This document shows, in pieces, positions 1 to 14,064 of a stretch of 64,000 nt of DNA. Every line of letters begins with the position of its first letter. Position 1 is the first letter of the stretch. Both the position numbers and the translations under genes were made by a program. The notes below the pieces were generated by a model. That model saw nothing but the letters and a program-made list of their open reading frames with translations, ran no database searches and was not told the origin of the DNA. Source of the stretch: Diprion similis (Eukaryota > Arthropoda > Insecta > Hymenoptera > Diprionidae); contig NC_060107.1 of the NCBI RefSeq assembly GCF_021155765.1, forward strand, positions 69,501 to 133,500, read 5' to 3'.

Positions 1-35
1 CAGATTTTTTAACGACTTGGAAAAAAAAAATTCTT

Positions 36-262
36 TTAGGTTCCAAAATAAAAATAAAAAAAAGCAAATCCTAATAGTCCTTATCTTTTCATCCTTTGAT
101 CTTTCTTATTGAAAAAAAAAAGATTTTTCTGATTTATTTTGAGAAATATGCACAATATCAAAATTTCCCGAGACATGTTTTATTTTTCTCTTTTCCTTCA
201 GCTTCTGTAAGGACTATTAGGATTTTTTATTTTATTTTTGCTTTCGAAACTAAAACAAAATG
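36..262. repeat. Foldback element with ~60-bp inverted arms
   Basis: Positions 66-83 are the exact reverse complement of 208-225 (18 of 18 bases). The match extends outward imperfectly into AT-rich arms (about 37-95 against 198-262) around a spacer of about 110 bases. The short ORFs inside have no coding character. It looks like a short inverted-repeat element or MITE remnant; the family is not recognised. Confidence 0.6.
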
Positions 263-1639
263 TAAAAAAAATATGAGGCAGCCGCAGCCCACTTTCTAAT
301 TATGATAGATATTATTTATTTTTTACCTAGAATCTGTGGAAAAAGTTGCAGAATTTTAAAAATCGCGTTTTTGTAGTTATCCCTTTTTTACACAAAACCG
401 ATCGTCGCGTCACCTGGATGAGTAGTGAAAAAATTATTTTAAAAAACAGGGCTTCATTTGAAGTGGAATTAATGCTAAAAAAAGTTATGCAAAGATCTGA
501 TGACGTGAGGCAAATGACTCCTCGATTTCACTTGGAATGCCCCATATATGTATATACACATCAGCGGGCGTTTACATTCATTATGGCGCGTAGAATTGAC
601 TCAAACGAGTCGTAAAACAGGAAACTGTGTTTCTCTGAAGTCATTGGAAATCTCCAAACATTAGCGTTCAAACATAGATTAGAGAACCACCGCGTCTGTC
701 CATTGGACGTCTATCATTTATATACTTTATACGCTTACACAAGGCATACGTACGGACGTAGATACGTCATACATCCACGAGGCAACATAGGTATGCTACG
801 TATAGTCGTAGAGACAGTAAATATAGCATATAAGCGATAATGATATAGGCGGACCCAGCATTTCTAATAATGCCGCCCCGAATGTTTCGTAATTGCAGTA
901 TCGACACTTGATTCCATAGCAGTACGGGGTCTGGGGTGAGTTCGCAAGTAATACATCTGTTAAATTGAGTAAAATCGGTTTAACAACGAGATACGCGTAT
1001 GCGGTGCGGTATTCTTTCTTTACAATTCACGTTCAAGCTGTTAAACAATTCAAAAATTGACTTGGAAGCAAGAGGTCTTGAACCCCGTACCGAACCCTGT
1101 ACCGCGTACGGTATTTTCGATTGCACCACATCTACATTATTCCTAAAAGGTCAAGTACAGTAAATTGAATAGCACTAGAGTCAACCAGCTATAAATAATT
1201 AGATGAGGCCTCACACGCTGCAGAAGCAAATCGGTAAGCGATTGTGAGGTATATCCGAAATAATTTGTCAACATTCTATTTTGCAAATTTTTGATCATTC
1301 CATTTTAAAGGGATTGGAACTCGAATACAAATTACCTTGGATTTTTAATACAGAACTGAGTGTCGCTTGCTTTGACCCAGTGTTTATTACTTCCAGTATC
1401 ATGTAAATTAATCTTACAGTTTAGATCACCAATAAATCACACCGTGTCTCAAGACAACTTCAACGTACCTATGCGAGCATACCTCCTACCCCTCCTACCT
1501 ACTATTTTTCTACAAGAGCATAACAAGCTGGCCGAGTACATACGTCTGTCGCGCATAAAAGTGAGCTGCTATTGTTTTCTCTTATACCTATTGTTGTCTG
1601 ATTTTAACCGATGCGTCTTGGTAAACCGGAGTAACGTCG
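263..1639. other. Non-coding stretch, no gene seen
   Basis: Mixed-composition DNA with no ORF resembling a conserved protein and no clear splice-flanked exon. It includes a short purine/pyrimidine-unbiased tract and GTAC/TATACC-type words that recur throughout the left half of the window. Confidence 0.5.
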
Positions 1640-1810
1640 ATTATGACTCCCCTAATTCTAGCGGATCAGGATTAAGGTTGGCCGTGCTGGGGATTGACTT
1701 ACGCCCATTGAATAACACACCGCGCTCACAGCGTGGCTACCATTGGTTAGAGACTGCCAGAGCCAACCTTATTCCTGACCCACTAAGGCCAGAGAGATCA
1801 GAATCGATAT
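1640..1810 (+). mobile_element. MITE-like dispersed repeat, copy 1
   Basis: Left end 1659-1682 and right end 1762-1785 are inverted copies of each other (about 21 of 24 bases, core AAGGTTGGC / GCCAACCTT). The same unit, with a shared internal word GAATAACACA, recurs in opposite orientation at about 45.16-45.34 kb. Similarity continues some 20-30 bases beyond each inverted end. Two dispersed copies with inverted termini and no coding capacity suggest a non-autonomous DNA element. The superfamily is not identifiable. Confidence 0.65.
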
Positions 1811-4800
1811 TACCCGCGTACAATGGTACAATATAAAGATGAAAATACTTGGGATATCGTTTCCAAAATAAACTTAATTCCTCCGAACGTCAATTAAGTG
1901 CGTGTTTCACGTAGTCTCAACGGCTCCGCGCACAGTTGTTATAGATGCAGGGGAGAGAAGCATTCAGACGCATGCCGGAAATTTGAAAGGAGATCCTAGA
2001 ATCCCTTCGCCCCGGTATCAAGTTCTGTACAAACGATGACTTGGAATGATCAGCTGACGGATTGCTACTGCATTATTTCGGATTCTGCGCGTAAGTAGAA
2101 CCGATACAGACAAAGCGTTAAAAGCCAGGTACACACAGTCTTGTGAATAAGGATCAGGACGAGAGGGAATACACGACGTTTTTATCCATATTCCAGCGTG
2201 TATTATGCACCTAGATATATAAAAGTGCGTTTGAGTACTCGCGGGGGTGGTAGATACGTCGTATCTTCCTTCCATATTTCCATGGATTCCTATATACATA
2301 TAGTAGATACATAGCTACGGTGGCGTGGCCCACCAACGAGCCTGATTTACGGCATCCATTCATTCTAATCGCCCAGCATCTTACAACCTCGCAAGTCTAC
2401 CGGACGGCTGCACTTTTCAACTTGCTCGTCACGCCTCCGAGCCCTAAGACCGTAGCTAATTGAATATAAAAATGCAGAGATTTGGTTCAACCCATACAAA
2501 ATATTTAATTGACTAGCCCCCTCCTACTTCTTTGCACCTTTCCCCCCTTCCCACACCAATATGTATGTGTGTGTGTGTGTGTACGCCCGTACATAGGTAT
2601 AGTGTAGCGAGAACAAAAGGGCGGGAGTGGGAAATATATATATATGTACAAACATTATACATGTATAGAGGGATGAGAGGGAATAAGGGGGAGGCAGCGA
2701 GCGGTTTTTTATACATATATAGAGAGAGATAAAAATACATATATATATACATATATAGAACAGGAGTAACAATGAACCCATTCGTATTCCCTAATAAATG
2801 AAGCTCTGGGGGCATGTCCAGTCCGCGAGTAAGTAAATCAACGTCATCGGCGAGTTTTGTATCCCTATAGTCACTTTTTTGCCAGCACACACCGGTATTA
2901 TACGCATCGTATACCCGCGTATCTATCCTGCAGGTTGAATTGTACATATGCATAGGTGTGTGTGACAAGTGCCTAGACAGAGATAAGTATGGATACTCAT
3001 GTTAATGTACAAACAGGTAACCGCTACCTCGCCGGAACACGATGTGTCCTTGGAGGGTGGTCCGTCTTCCTTGACACCATACCGCGACCAACCTCACGTC
3101 CAGTTCTCCTGATGTGCGATATTGTACGTACTCCGTACGGCCGACTTCGACTCTACTCTGGGATCCGACCAATCGATATATTTCGTATGGGGGGTAGGTA
3201 TGTATGGTCGGAACAGCTGATCTTGCGAGCAACTTTTTCTCATTGTTTTCATTCGGCTTCTCGATTGTTTGGATCATATAAACTTTTCAAAGGAAAGGGT
3301 TCAAATTTTGACGGTGCATTGCTCTTTAGTAGCGGAGTTTAGAAAAGTTACTCGTATCTCGAAAATCACCAAAAAATGTGTGGTTTTGTGACACGTGTCA
3401 CTATTTCTTCCTTTCCCGGATTTCGCGGGCCAGAAAGCGCATAGTTGAGATAATCTGCGTAATTTCGACAAGAATGAGAAATAAAATAAGCCATTGTAAG
3501 ATTGCTTTCGTGGAATACCGAGGTTGTTAGACGAGAACTAGGAATGACAATAATTTCGTAAATAAAAGATGTTTTTACGATCAGCTGGGTGATGGCCGAG
3601 CACGAGTGCCTCGGTTGGCGTGATCGCCGCAACACGACGTGGGAGCATATCTTTTATTTCCGAAATTATTAACATTCCCATTGCAGTCCTCATCTAATAA
3701 CCTCAGTATTGCAAGAATATCGTCTCAAGACGGCTGATTTTACTCCTCATACTTTTCGGAATTCTCCAAGGATGTCAACTATGCACTTTCTGACCCCTGG
3801 AATGTGGTAAATGTGGAAATAGCAACATGTGTGAGAAAATCACACATTCTTACGACGACTTTCGGGCTATGCGTAACTTCCTTGATTTTCGCTGCGAAAG
3901 TACGACGCACCGTCGAAATGTGAACCCGTTCCTTTCATTTGTTGTCTTAATATGGGAAGAAGACGAGTCAGTTTACTCGGTCGGTAAAGTTAGGATTGCT
4001 ACATGACCTTAATCTTCTTCCGAAAACACGCGTCTGCGACATGCACTTGTATTTAACGTTACATTAGACCCGATGATGCGGTATCACTTGCCGCGGCTGT
4101 AGAGCGTAGGTACGGACACCACTTACCTATATCTTTATTCATTGATAAGAAACCGCAAGAAAATACACGAGCCTCAGCCCGGGTTCTATTGACACTTGCG
4201 TGTTTGCTAATGGTAAACCCGTATATCAAGCCCGTCCCAGGTCTCCTTACATTTCCAGGCATTCATATATCTTACATGCTATGGTACCTAATAAAATTTC
4301 TTCGAACCGTGATCGTGCTGCGATATTTATGCCCTTGTACCATCGAGCCTCCAAAATCAGCAACGAACCTGACGTACAGTATCGTTAAAAAGTTTTTGCC
4401 AGGTGTGCCATCCTTGCTTTTCACGGTATAGTTGAACCTCGATACTACACGTGGAGCTTATCATTGTTTCGGGTACTGACAAAATGGCCCCAGATGTCCG
4501 ACAGCTAATAACCGACACGCACCAGGATCGTGTCATTTGACCTGGCAGTGAACCCAACGTCGGGCGAGGCAGAATTTTTTTTGAGATCAAGATTGCGTAG
4601 CCTGCACCGGCGAGACACTAGAGAGTTTTCAATGCCTAGCACAGCTAACGTCAGTGCCCGGAGTATCGGTGCCCGCGGAGGTCCGACCGTAAGCCTTTGG
4701 GATTCAGCCCGAATTTTATATTCCTTAGACATTCATCGTTTGATACCTCCAAAATAAGCAGGCATGCTTAGCGGCCAAAGATTCCAAACGCTGTTGTAAT

Positions 4801-7800
4801 TACACGTATTTGCGATTACCCACTGCGCTTATGTAAAGCTAACCCAACCCTATATGTATCTAAACATATATACAAATACGTATGTGAGTGTCAGTAAATA
4901 TATATGTATACATACACAAAAGACTGTGTAGACTGAGCCTCATCGATGTATCATCGTCATACTTATACCGCGCGCAAATTACACCATTACAGAGTAATAC
5001 TTGCAGCGATTTGGCCCTTTCTGCACCGCGATGCGGTATAAGTAAAGCTGCGGATGTTGCACGTCTATATATCAATTTAATATTGTATATACATATAATA
5101 TGAATACTATATATGTAGGTATATGTTATACATACACATCCACACCTATATATACACACACGCGCGCGCACGTATACATGTATATGGAGTCTTTCATAAA
5201 CCTATCCTACCATCAGATGTATGTACCTACATAGGTACATACACCGTCTGGCCAGGCTATATCCATAGGTGCAGAGTTTGAAGATTTTTTGTAGTGAATA
5301 AGAATCGAGGGTGAGCGTCCCACAGTTCCGCCGGACGTCGGCGGAGTGAACACGCATGAATGTGTCGATGCGTAGGCAATATTTACCGTATACTTGAGCC
5401 GTACACGTATACGAAGAGCGAAAGGCTGAAGGCGGTGTGTACCTATACGTAGGTATGGTTGGGCGGGCAGACAAGCGAGCAGGCAGGAAGGCAGACAGGC
5501 GGACGGCACGCGAGGTCGTACGTGGCCGAGAGAAGAAGAGGCAACGAATGGTAGGACGCCGAGGGAGGCCATTAGTCCATTTAATTAATTAAAAGTGCAT
5601 TAGTCGAGGCCGTGGTCTACAGATATATACCTTGTGCATACACGTACGTGTAAGCATACCTACATACGTTCAATTGACGGCGTGCGCTGCACCGGAACTA
5701 GATATATCTCTACCTGGCCTTTGCCGTATACGTATCGCTTGTACATACTACCATACTACCATACTACTACACCACTACATTGTATACCTTATGCCTGTGT
5801 ATAGTACTACATATGACTATACCTCGGCACCTATATCTGCCATCGCTGCATGAAGGAGGGTGACTATCGCTCTGCGCAATTACTTTCGTCAACATAAAAA
5901 GTTGACGGGCAAAATGTCGACGCAGCGCGCCTGTATGACCACCTCGGACATGCGTTCTGTATGTGACTTTTCGTCATGCCGAGCCGAATGCAGCTACAGG
6001 AGAAAAGGCGTGGGACGTGTTGGGGGAACAATAAACGCGTGTACATCATATAAGTATGTATACAACCGTATCAGTTTAAGAAGGGCTTTTACATTTGGCT
6101 TCATCTTTTATACTTACTCGTATACATACATCCGATGTTTTCGGGGATCACACTGCGAGCATACGGGATTCGGCGTATGAGATATACGCACTGATAAAGG
6201 TACGACTATACCTACGCACGGATATCCCTCCTGAAATAAATGTCGGTACATAACGTGAGCTTTGCACAATTATTTCAGACGATTGCAAAACGATGTAAGA
6301 GTGAAGCGGTTCAACGTTAAAATTTTTCGGAATTGCGTGCGCACTTCTTTTCAGGCGTGCACGTGACACGTTTGCGGCAGTACACTATACTAACGAGAAA
6401 AAATTCTGGTTGAACCAATGCAAACGGCGGTTATGGACGAGGAAACGTATATTTTGTTACACAAATCGAATATCTGTTGACGCAATTAAATATTTTTTTG
6501 CAGACACAAGGGGCGAAGAATCATTTAATAGTGCTAAATGATAGCTAGTTTATGTAACAAAATATGCCTCAAATATTGGTCATAAATTTTTCGAACATAA
6601 TGTGGATTCAAATTGTTCGGTAAGTATTACGTAATCTGCTACTTCTTAGGTTACGGACTTATTACTTACACGCAATTGTTTCCGTCGATCGTTAATTATT
6701 ATTGCGGGTACTGCGATGGGCGTTCAATAATGAAGCACACGGCGCGGGAAATATCCAGTAATCCTGAAATTTTCAGGAACTTTCAAACATTGAGTGTATC
6801 TCTAGTGAGATTGTGTTTTTGAAACTGCTTACGTCGATGGAGCTACTAGACGGTAATCTTTTCACGATTCTTATACAATTGCGTGAGAGCACCGCAGTCT
6901 TATGAAAATCGATGAACGTAAAATAATAATGTCATTTGTCAACTGCTTATAGTACACTTCGAATATACATGAATGTGTAACGCGAGGTTGCAATCTAATC
7001 ACAGTACCAGGTGCCGATGATTACCCCCGTGTACGGGGATCAAGATGAGCATGGCAGCTGACTCTGTGCCGCGTAATCAGCAATAATACTCAGCTAATGC
7101 ACTTCCCCTAATCGTACGGGTACTGCCCAACACCGGAAGACTGTCTAATCGTCCGGACCCACAGCTGAGTTTATGCTAGCATGTAGGCACCTACGTTAAT
7201 ATATACGTATGGTATACGGTATACCTATACGTATGCGGAGATACGAGTCACCTTCTTAAATGTTGGGTCGCCGGACCCTTCCAGCTTTTCAGTGACTCAC
7301 AGGACCTGCCACTTCGTTAGTAGTTCCCTGTCACTTTTCATTACTTGTATTTTATTAATGAGCGCCATACACGAGAATAGATACGCCTCGACCATGCTCT
7401 TCCGAGCATCTGCGATTTGCCAATGACGCCCATGAACGTAGATATGTATACCTTATCTCTACGCAGCTACGGCTGGATTTTTGTGAATCAATTATCAATT
7501 ATCTCGTGAATCGTACTTACTCGTAGTATATACCCTTATTTACAATGTTATCACCATTGCGTTCCCATATCAAGGATGAGCTTGTGCAGTAGCATGATAT
7601 CTTGCAAGTTGAATATTAAAATATCACCATGTCGCGATGTCGTATAGCTTCGATGACTCGTACACGTGGTTATAGACGATGATCAGATTCGGCCAGGCGT
7701 TCGCTTTTAGAACCTCTCTGTTGTCCGTCCTTTTCTAGCCATTCAAGTTGGGTATTACGCATCGTACAGTGTTATACGTAGTTTTCAACTAGATACACCG

Positions 7801-8395
7801 GTATCACGGGGCGCGGTTTAACCCAATTAATGGTACGCAATTTACCAGTGCAATAAACCTACTGGATATGTTAGACCATTTCTGATTGCGACGACATCTT
7901 TATTTTATTCGAACAATAAATTTTGTTTGACAATGAACGTTAGTTTTTGCGGAACTAAAGAAGATCATACGTAGGTATAATATTTTTAACCCAAGTCCAA
8001 TAGGTGCTTTATTACACATGCATGTGATTCTTTCCCACTTAAATAACGCGTAAAAAACGTCTATTCGATGCATTTTGTTTTCGTTTTAGTACGGTTAAAA
8101 AATTTAAATATCTGATAAAACATTTGTTTTCGTAGACCTCCGAAGGTCGACTTTAGACTGCAATTTTGAGAAAAATGTAACTTTTCACATTGATATTTGA
8201 TTAGTGGGTGGCTCTGACGTCGAAAAAGCTGTATTATTATTTTTCCAGACAATTCAACCGTCTACATGATTATGTTCATGTAAGACCTAGATGCGATTAT
8301 TTTTGGAAAATTTGCGAACAAAACTGTGGTGAGTATATTCTGTACGCAACGATACACATGCCCGTATAAATGATTCTGAGGCGGCTAATTTTTTG
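1811..8395. other. Non-coding upstream region with simple repeats
   Basis: No supportable exon on either strand. It holds a GT microsatellite near 2567-2582, ATATAC-rich tracts near 2634-2760 and 4860-5175 (ending in an AC/GC run), a near-palindrome at 5219-5242 (GTATGTACC.../...GGTACATAC) and a small hairpin at about 3827-3846. CpG is frequent. The region could contain regulatory DNA or distant 5' exons of the KLF gene at 18 kb, but nothing in the sequence fixes one. Confidence 0.45.
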
Positions 8396-8400
8396 GTCAA

Positions 8401-8489
8401 GTCGGTTACGTTGGCAACGCAGAATCAGCCTGCAGTGCGACCACCGACCGGCTGCTGCGGGTTCAGTTTACATTGCCAACGTAACCGAC
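8401..8489. repeat. Perfect 17-bp inverted repeat
   Basis: Bases 8401-8417 (GTCGGTTACGTTGGCAA) are the exact reverse complement of 8473-8489, with a 55-base GC-rich spacer. It could be a hairpin-forming transcript, a pair of binding sites, or the core of a decayed small element. No family assigned. Confidence 0.6.
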
Positions 8490-11258
8490 GTACCATGTGT
8501 ATATGTTCTCGAAGTAGGAAAAAATCAAATAAGTACTGTGAGATACTTCTTACAATTAGCCTCGAGCTGAAAATCTTTTCGAGAGGTTTTTTTATAGGTC
8601 GAAAACTAATATTTAGTAGTCCTTCTTCCAGTAAGGTAAAAAAACAAAAAATACTATAATTTGAAAGTCTTATATACATATGCACTATTATATTATACAT
8701 ATATTATATGCGTAGCGGCGAGTAAATGTAAATACCACAACACCTCGTCCGTGCCACGGCCGATTATCACCGGAGAGCGTGACCCTATAACTCGATAAAC
8801 GACGCCACGTGCCGGGATGTAGTCGAGGGTGGAGAAGAGGTGACAAAGGGCGGAGGGTAGCAGGCGGTGGGGATAGACGCAGAAGGGACAGCGTTCCTAA
8901 TATCCTCGCGTGCCCATATTCATTAAGCCGTTTCCCCAACCCTTACAAGTTGTGCCTGGCATATCGCCCGTTTATAATACACTCTATTCGCGCAAGCCCG
9001 AGGTCTTGGAAGTTACGATCCGAATTAGAACATCGAGGGCTAGAGAACAGAAGGGTACAACCAACGATTTTTCGACTATGGACAAGCTTGGTGCCGGAAG
9101 AGCGTGCATCAGTTTTACTATTGGAGCTTCGTTAAGCAAAAATTCTGAAGTTGTTTTTTCGGAAGAGCGGAACTCGGAGTGCTTTTCAATATGATACTGC
9201 GAGAGCTGCGTGAGAAACGAAAATTAGAAAAATACGCAATACGCTCTTAAATGCAAAATGTCGCAGAACAGTCACTGCCGCAAGTTTTTGCGCCCCGCTG
9301 GTTGAGGTAAAGTTGAAAGAAGCGGAAAAATGCCAAATACTTGACTACCGGAAAGGCGTAGTAATGTTTATTTCCAAATAATGGAAGTCACGCTTTTGCG
9401 ACCACACAAGGCAAAAAAGCATTGATTTTAAGCCTGTCTGCGTGAACGCCTTTGAATTTACACTTATGAATCTCCAAAGTTGAAACTGCTGATACGTCCT
9501 TGTGGCGGTATAATTAGTTTTTAAGGGTTACGCACTTCTAGTAAAACTGACCGCACTCTGCCATGTGTAACTAGGAATGTTTCTCGGTGTACCATTATAG
9601 CTTGCGTGCATTGCAATACAGGGAAAAATTAACACCAAAGAAATAGCCTGCGTACCTATGCAAGCTGGAAAAGTATATGCACGTCTTATTGTATACACTA
9701 TGCAGTATGCATGCATGCGAGCTTACTATAATTACACTACTTTTTCACATAGAATAGTTGATCCTACAAGGCTATAGGTTCACAAAATTACGAACCAATT
9801 TTCGGACACTCGCGATACTCAACTATTTTAACCCTGTCAATTATCATCAACGGATTTCTGTAGATGCTATACCTCTCCGTCACTGACTTTCCTCTTCGAC
9901 TCTTCTCCAACCTGTACGACCTATACCTGGGTGGGTATAATCCGTGCCTCGCAGGAGCAAACGCGTTCACAGCGAGAGCAACTCACGCTCACGAAAGTGT
10001 CTCAAATGTCAGCGTGAGCTATAGTACCTACCTACGTCTGTTCGTGCCAGCCGTGCCTGCTGCCACCGCTGCCACCGCTGCACAAATGCCAATTGGTTTA
10101 CGGAATGCTACGGTATTTATGTGCATCAGTGGAATATGCTATCGTCCCTCGTGCACTGTTCACCAAGTCAACACTCCCAAAGGATGTTGCCCATTTTAAA
10201 TTGACAATTTTTATTGTCAAGTTATTGCTATAACTTCACCGGTTCCCAAAGTTTGAAACGATTTTGTTGGTCTGAAGAGAAGATAACTGTAAAATACGAT
10301 CTTCTAACTGCGTTGGCACCCGATCTTCCTTTTTGGGAGACGTAAAGAGTGGCGGAGAAAATCATTTGTTTCTAATCGTTACTTTGTAAGAAACAATTCA
10401 TTGAATCTGTGACATAGAGTGTGGAGGGTAAAATCTGGGTTATATAGGAAATGCATGTACGTATTATATAATGATGTCATCGTAAACATATATTCACGAT
10501 TACTGCAACCAGTCATTAAAAATTAAACGCTCCCTGGTTCAATTAACAGATTATGCGGTGAATTGAACATATTTGAAACTCGAAGTATCGAGTTTGTTTT
10601 CTTTCAATTGCTATTTCGGTCAATCTTGTTGCGTAAACGTAAATTTTAACATGTGCCTGAAGAATTTTGATGGATATTCCTGCGATACTTTCAACGCATA
10701 TAGCCTACGTCATGGTATATCTACGTTACTGCATCAAAATCTAATATTCGCAGAAACGGTAAGACTTACCCGTTTTTTTCTCGTGTACCTTGATATGGTG
10801 GCCAACCGAGATAGTAACTGGGGCAGGACGTCTGACTTTCGTTATACGTATAACTTGAAATTAGGTCAATCGATATAAGTTGCGTGCTCGCGCAAAAGTG
10901 ACGTCTCGCGAAATATCTATAGCATACGAGACGGGGGTGAGGGTTTATCTTTATATCATGTAATACGAATTGCGGGATGGGAAAAGTAACTGGTCGCGAT
11001 TGCCACCTCGTTCCATCGGGGGCGCTGTAATTGGTAGCGTTACGTAACAGGTCAACGCCACTGATATGTAAAGCTGATTGACGTTTTTGAAAATATGCGC
11101 CGTTCAAGAAAATACACTGTAATTTAACAGTCCAATTCCGAACGAAGATTTGCGGTATCATTTGCTGCATGCAAATGCCATTAATAACATGTGCCTGTCA
11201 TCAGTGTACATTTCTAGAATTCGAATCAATCAGTCCCGAAATATTCAAGGCACGAAGA
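8490..11258. other. Non-coding stretch, no gene seen
   Basis: Only chance ORFs of 60-130 codons, often overlapping on both strands and without splice-site support. A short GCTGCCACC tandem occurs near 10059-10081. No RNA gene was recognised. Confidence 0.45.
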
Positions 11259-11418
11259 TGAAAACGTCTGACTGAACGAAGCAAAACAGCGCGGTGGTTA
11301 CGGGTGGGAAAACGCAGATTTAATTGCATTTATTGACATTTAATTTTAGTTACTATATCTACGTTTTCCCACCCGCAACTGCCGCGCCGTTCTGCTTCGT
11401 TCGGTCAGCGTTTCTTCT
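11259..11418. repeat. Foldback element, ~55-bp arms
   Basis: Left arm 11261-11320 and right arm about 11358-11416 are inverted copies with roughly 80-85 percent identity, sharing the word CGGGTGGGAAAACG and its complement. They are separated by about 37 bases. A transcript would fold into a long imperfect hairpin. It is probably a MITE or foldback element. Confidence 0.7.
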
Positions 11419-13618
11419 CAGTGGGATCGTTGTCAGAAATCACTTGAAATACGGTGCGGTACTTCGTACAGTAGTTATAGTAACGGATAACAGCCAAGCG
11501 TGGCAGGAGCATCAATGGCAATGCTTAGCTGGTGAAATGTAAAAAAAAATAACCGGCACTATTCACTGAAACTGGATGAAAAGTAGGACGTAAAAACGCA
11601 GATGTTCATTGAGCGGGTAGTGAGAGGAACGAGTAAAGGGATGAAGAGGGCTGGAAAGAAGCAATGCGGTGAAGATCTACTTATCTCGTGAATCTAACGC
11701 GTTTTATTCATATCTGAGAGACAATACTGAATAATTTTACCATAAATACGGTACTATAGTGGGCGTAAAATAACGATAATGCAAGTGAATAATGGATGCG
11801 GAGCTTCGTTACCCAGGGCGGGTGAACGGTAAGATAGAATCTATGCGTCCGCCCGTACGCAAAGTGCAGGCCTGCCATCCATTTGACTCGGCCGCGAACA
11901 TCGTCCAGGCAGTCTTTGCTCTTTCGTACGAGTTTGTCATGCATGTACAACCGCGGACATACACACACTGTGCAATGCAAGCTTATCACAGCATCCCTGC
12001 AATTATACCTAATATACCCCATACTTAATAAAGGATACTTCTGACAAGTACAAAGGAACTATCTCTTTCTAATTTTGTGGAAATTACTTTTGCGGAGGAA
12101 ATTTTTATGTCGTGGTATTTTTATACAAACAACCGGTTCCTTGTTATAATTGAGCGCACCGCGACTGTTTTTCTATACATTGGAGCTCGCGGCGTGTACC
12201 CTTATTTCATATAGTTAAATATAAAAATGTGGAAAAAACATTATTTGTAAAGATTTTCGTAAAACAAACCAATTTCAGCAACTAGTTTATTCTAAACAGA
12301 GCTGACAATTAACCAGAAGAAAATGTCTACTACAATTATAAATCTTACATCTCGTAGATTACGAACAAAGGAAACGTTGATTCGTAACACGCATTTTGGA
12401 AAATGGACTCAGCAGGGACCTGCGCGAGGTCTATTCGGCATTTCTCCAACAGGGTTACGAAAAAACGATCAGTGCAACGACCTTGAAACAGTTAAACGTT
12501 TGCGTTGGCAATTCTATTTAACCAGCCAAGAATCTTTAGACGACATGTCACTCCTGCATGAAGACGTTTGATTTTTGTTGATTTTTTTCTTTATACCTAG
12601 TACATACGTATTATATACGGACCCTGCTATGCTAGTCATAATTTCTTTTATAAACCATACCAAAGGTGCGAACATTTGTGAAATATTTCCCGGTGGGCAT
12701 ATCCAAGTTAATACTCAATACTTTTGTTCTCGACAATGGAAATGGGCAGAAAACCGGGGGAGGAGGATTAAGCATGCAAACTTTCATTAATTAATAACAT
12801 GCTCGAAGTATACGGCAAGTTAGGTCTGAGACTCAGGGCTCGCTATGGTTAAATAAAAAATGTTTGGCATAGGATACAGAAAAAGGTGAAAGCGAAGCTT
12901 CGGGTCAAAGGGTGTGGTCGCAGCATGGATTGATTCTGTTACCTCGCGACTGCGCCTTGCAAAAAATGAAACTCCCTACTACTATGGCCGCCACGATGGC
13001 CGTAAGGTTTACACTTCAATTCAGAAAATCGGAGACAGAAGCATCAGAAATTAAACCATGTCCTGGGAAGTGCTGAATGTACCCGCATATACATGTATCA
13101 GAAGTGTACATTTCGATTATGTCTTGCATGTGATTCTTGCAACACGATTCCTCTTGTTTTTCGATTCTTGACTATTTTTCTAATTCTATGATCTGGTGTC
13201 CACGTGAAATAAAAAATCTCAGTCACGGCACAGCTAGGTATAATTGAACTTGAAGTGCGATACAGGAAGCCTGTGGTTCACGATAATCGCTTAAAGAAAC
13301 TCAACTTGTGGCTGTCCGAAAAATGTGAATAATTAATTCTCTTTGCCCAAAATATTAAACAATATTTAGAGAGCCCTTGCATCGTGTAAAAAACGAGCTC
13401 GCTTGAATATTCAAAAAGTGGCGCTCTACAGGCATATTTTTCCCCTACCAAATACACTTAGTTTCCGGCAAACCGAAGACTAATTATATGTGCACATAGT
13501 ACCTATATGCATATGATATTTCAGTATAATATTTCACTTGTTCATTTCGAACGAGAGCTTGGAACACGTCTGATATGAAAATATTAATATGTATATATAT
13601 ATATAGCAGTAGGTATAT
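11419..13618. other. Non-coding stretch with one unrecognised ORF
   Basis: Apart from the ORF at 12323-12571, listed separately, no coding signal is seen. The DNA is AT-rich around 12.1-12.3 kb and again near 13.5-13.6 kb, where there is a short TA run. Confidence 0.4.
12323..12571 (+). CDS. Unrecognised 82-codon ORF, doubtful gene
   Basis: An open frame from ATG to TGA with a fairly even amino-acid composition (basic N-terminal half, acidic end), unlike the low-complexity ORFs nearby. I recognise no domain, signal peptide or membrane segment. No splice acceptor or polyadenylation signal clearly supports it, and it stands alone in an otherwise non-coding stretch. It may be a chance ORF or a relic of a mobile element. 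No function is proposed. Confidence 0.15.
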   Translation: MSTTIINLTSRRLRTKETLIRNTHFGKWTQQGPARGLFGISPTGLRKNDQCNDLETVKRLRWQFYLTSQESLDDMSLLHEDV

Positions 13619-14064
13619 GGAGAGAAAATGGTAAAAGTTAGCGGGCTGAGCGGCTGACTGCGCATACGTGATCTTAGGCGTATCTCACGCAGGTTACTAA
13701 GTTAGTCATTCCAAGTTTCAGCTGTTGAGAGTGGCTGATGGAGGTTTAATAGGTGATGCAAATTTTTTTAAGCTAACGATAGGCCGATCTCAAATGATTT
13801 CCCTAGTAATTCGAGAAGGCTTGACAAACTGACAGATGGAGGGTAAGTGAGTGCTGCGAGTAAGCAAAAAAAACAGAACCTCAATTCAGTACTCGACACG
13901 GAGAACTTTGACAGCTTATGCTCCGATTCGAGTAAGTTGGTCCCCCTGTCTTGTGGGTGAAATTATTGCCGTGGTACAATCTAGCCGACCAATAGAGTTC
14001 AACAATCTTGCGCATGCGCAGTTAGCTGGTCGCTCAGCCTGCTAACTTTCACCATTTCCTCTTG
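13619..14064. mobile_element. MITE-like element with ~50-bp terminal inverted repeats
   Basis: The left end (about 13619-13670, containing AAAATGGTAAAAGTTAGC) is the inverted copy of the right end (about 14008-14064, containing GCTAACTTTCACCATTTCC), with about 80 percent identity plus a small insertion. The interior of about 340 bases is non-coding. The symmetric ends and 446-bp size fit a non-autonomous DNA transposon; the superfamily is unknown. Confidence 0.7.
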
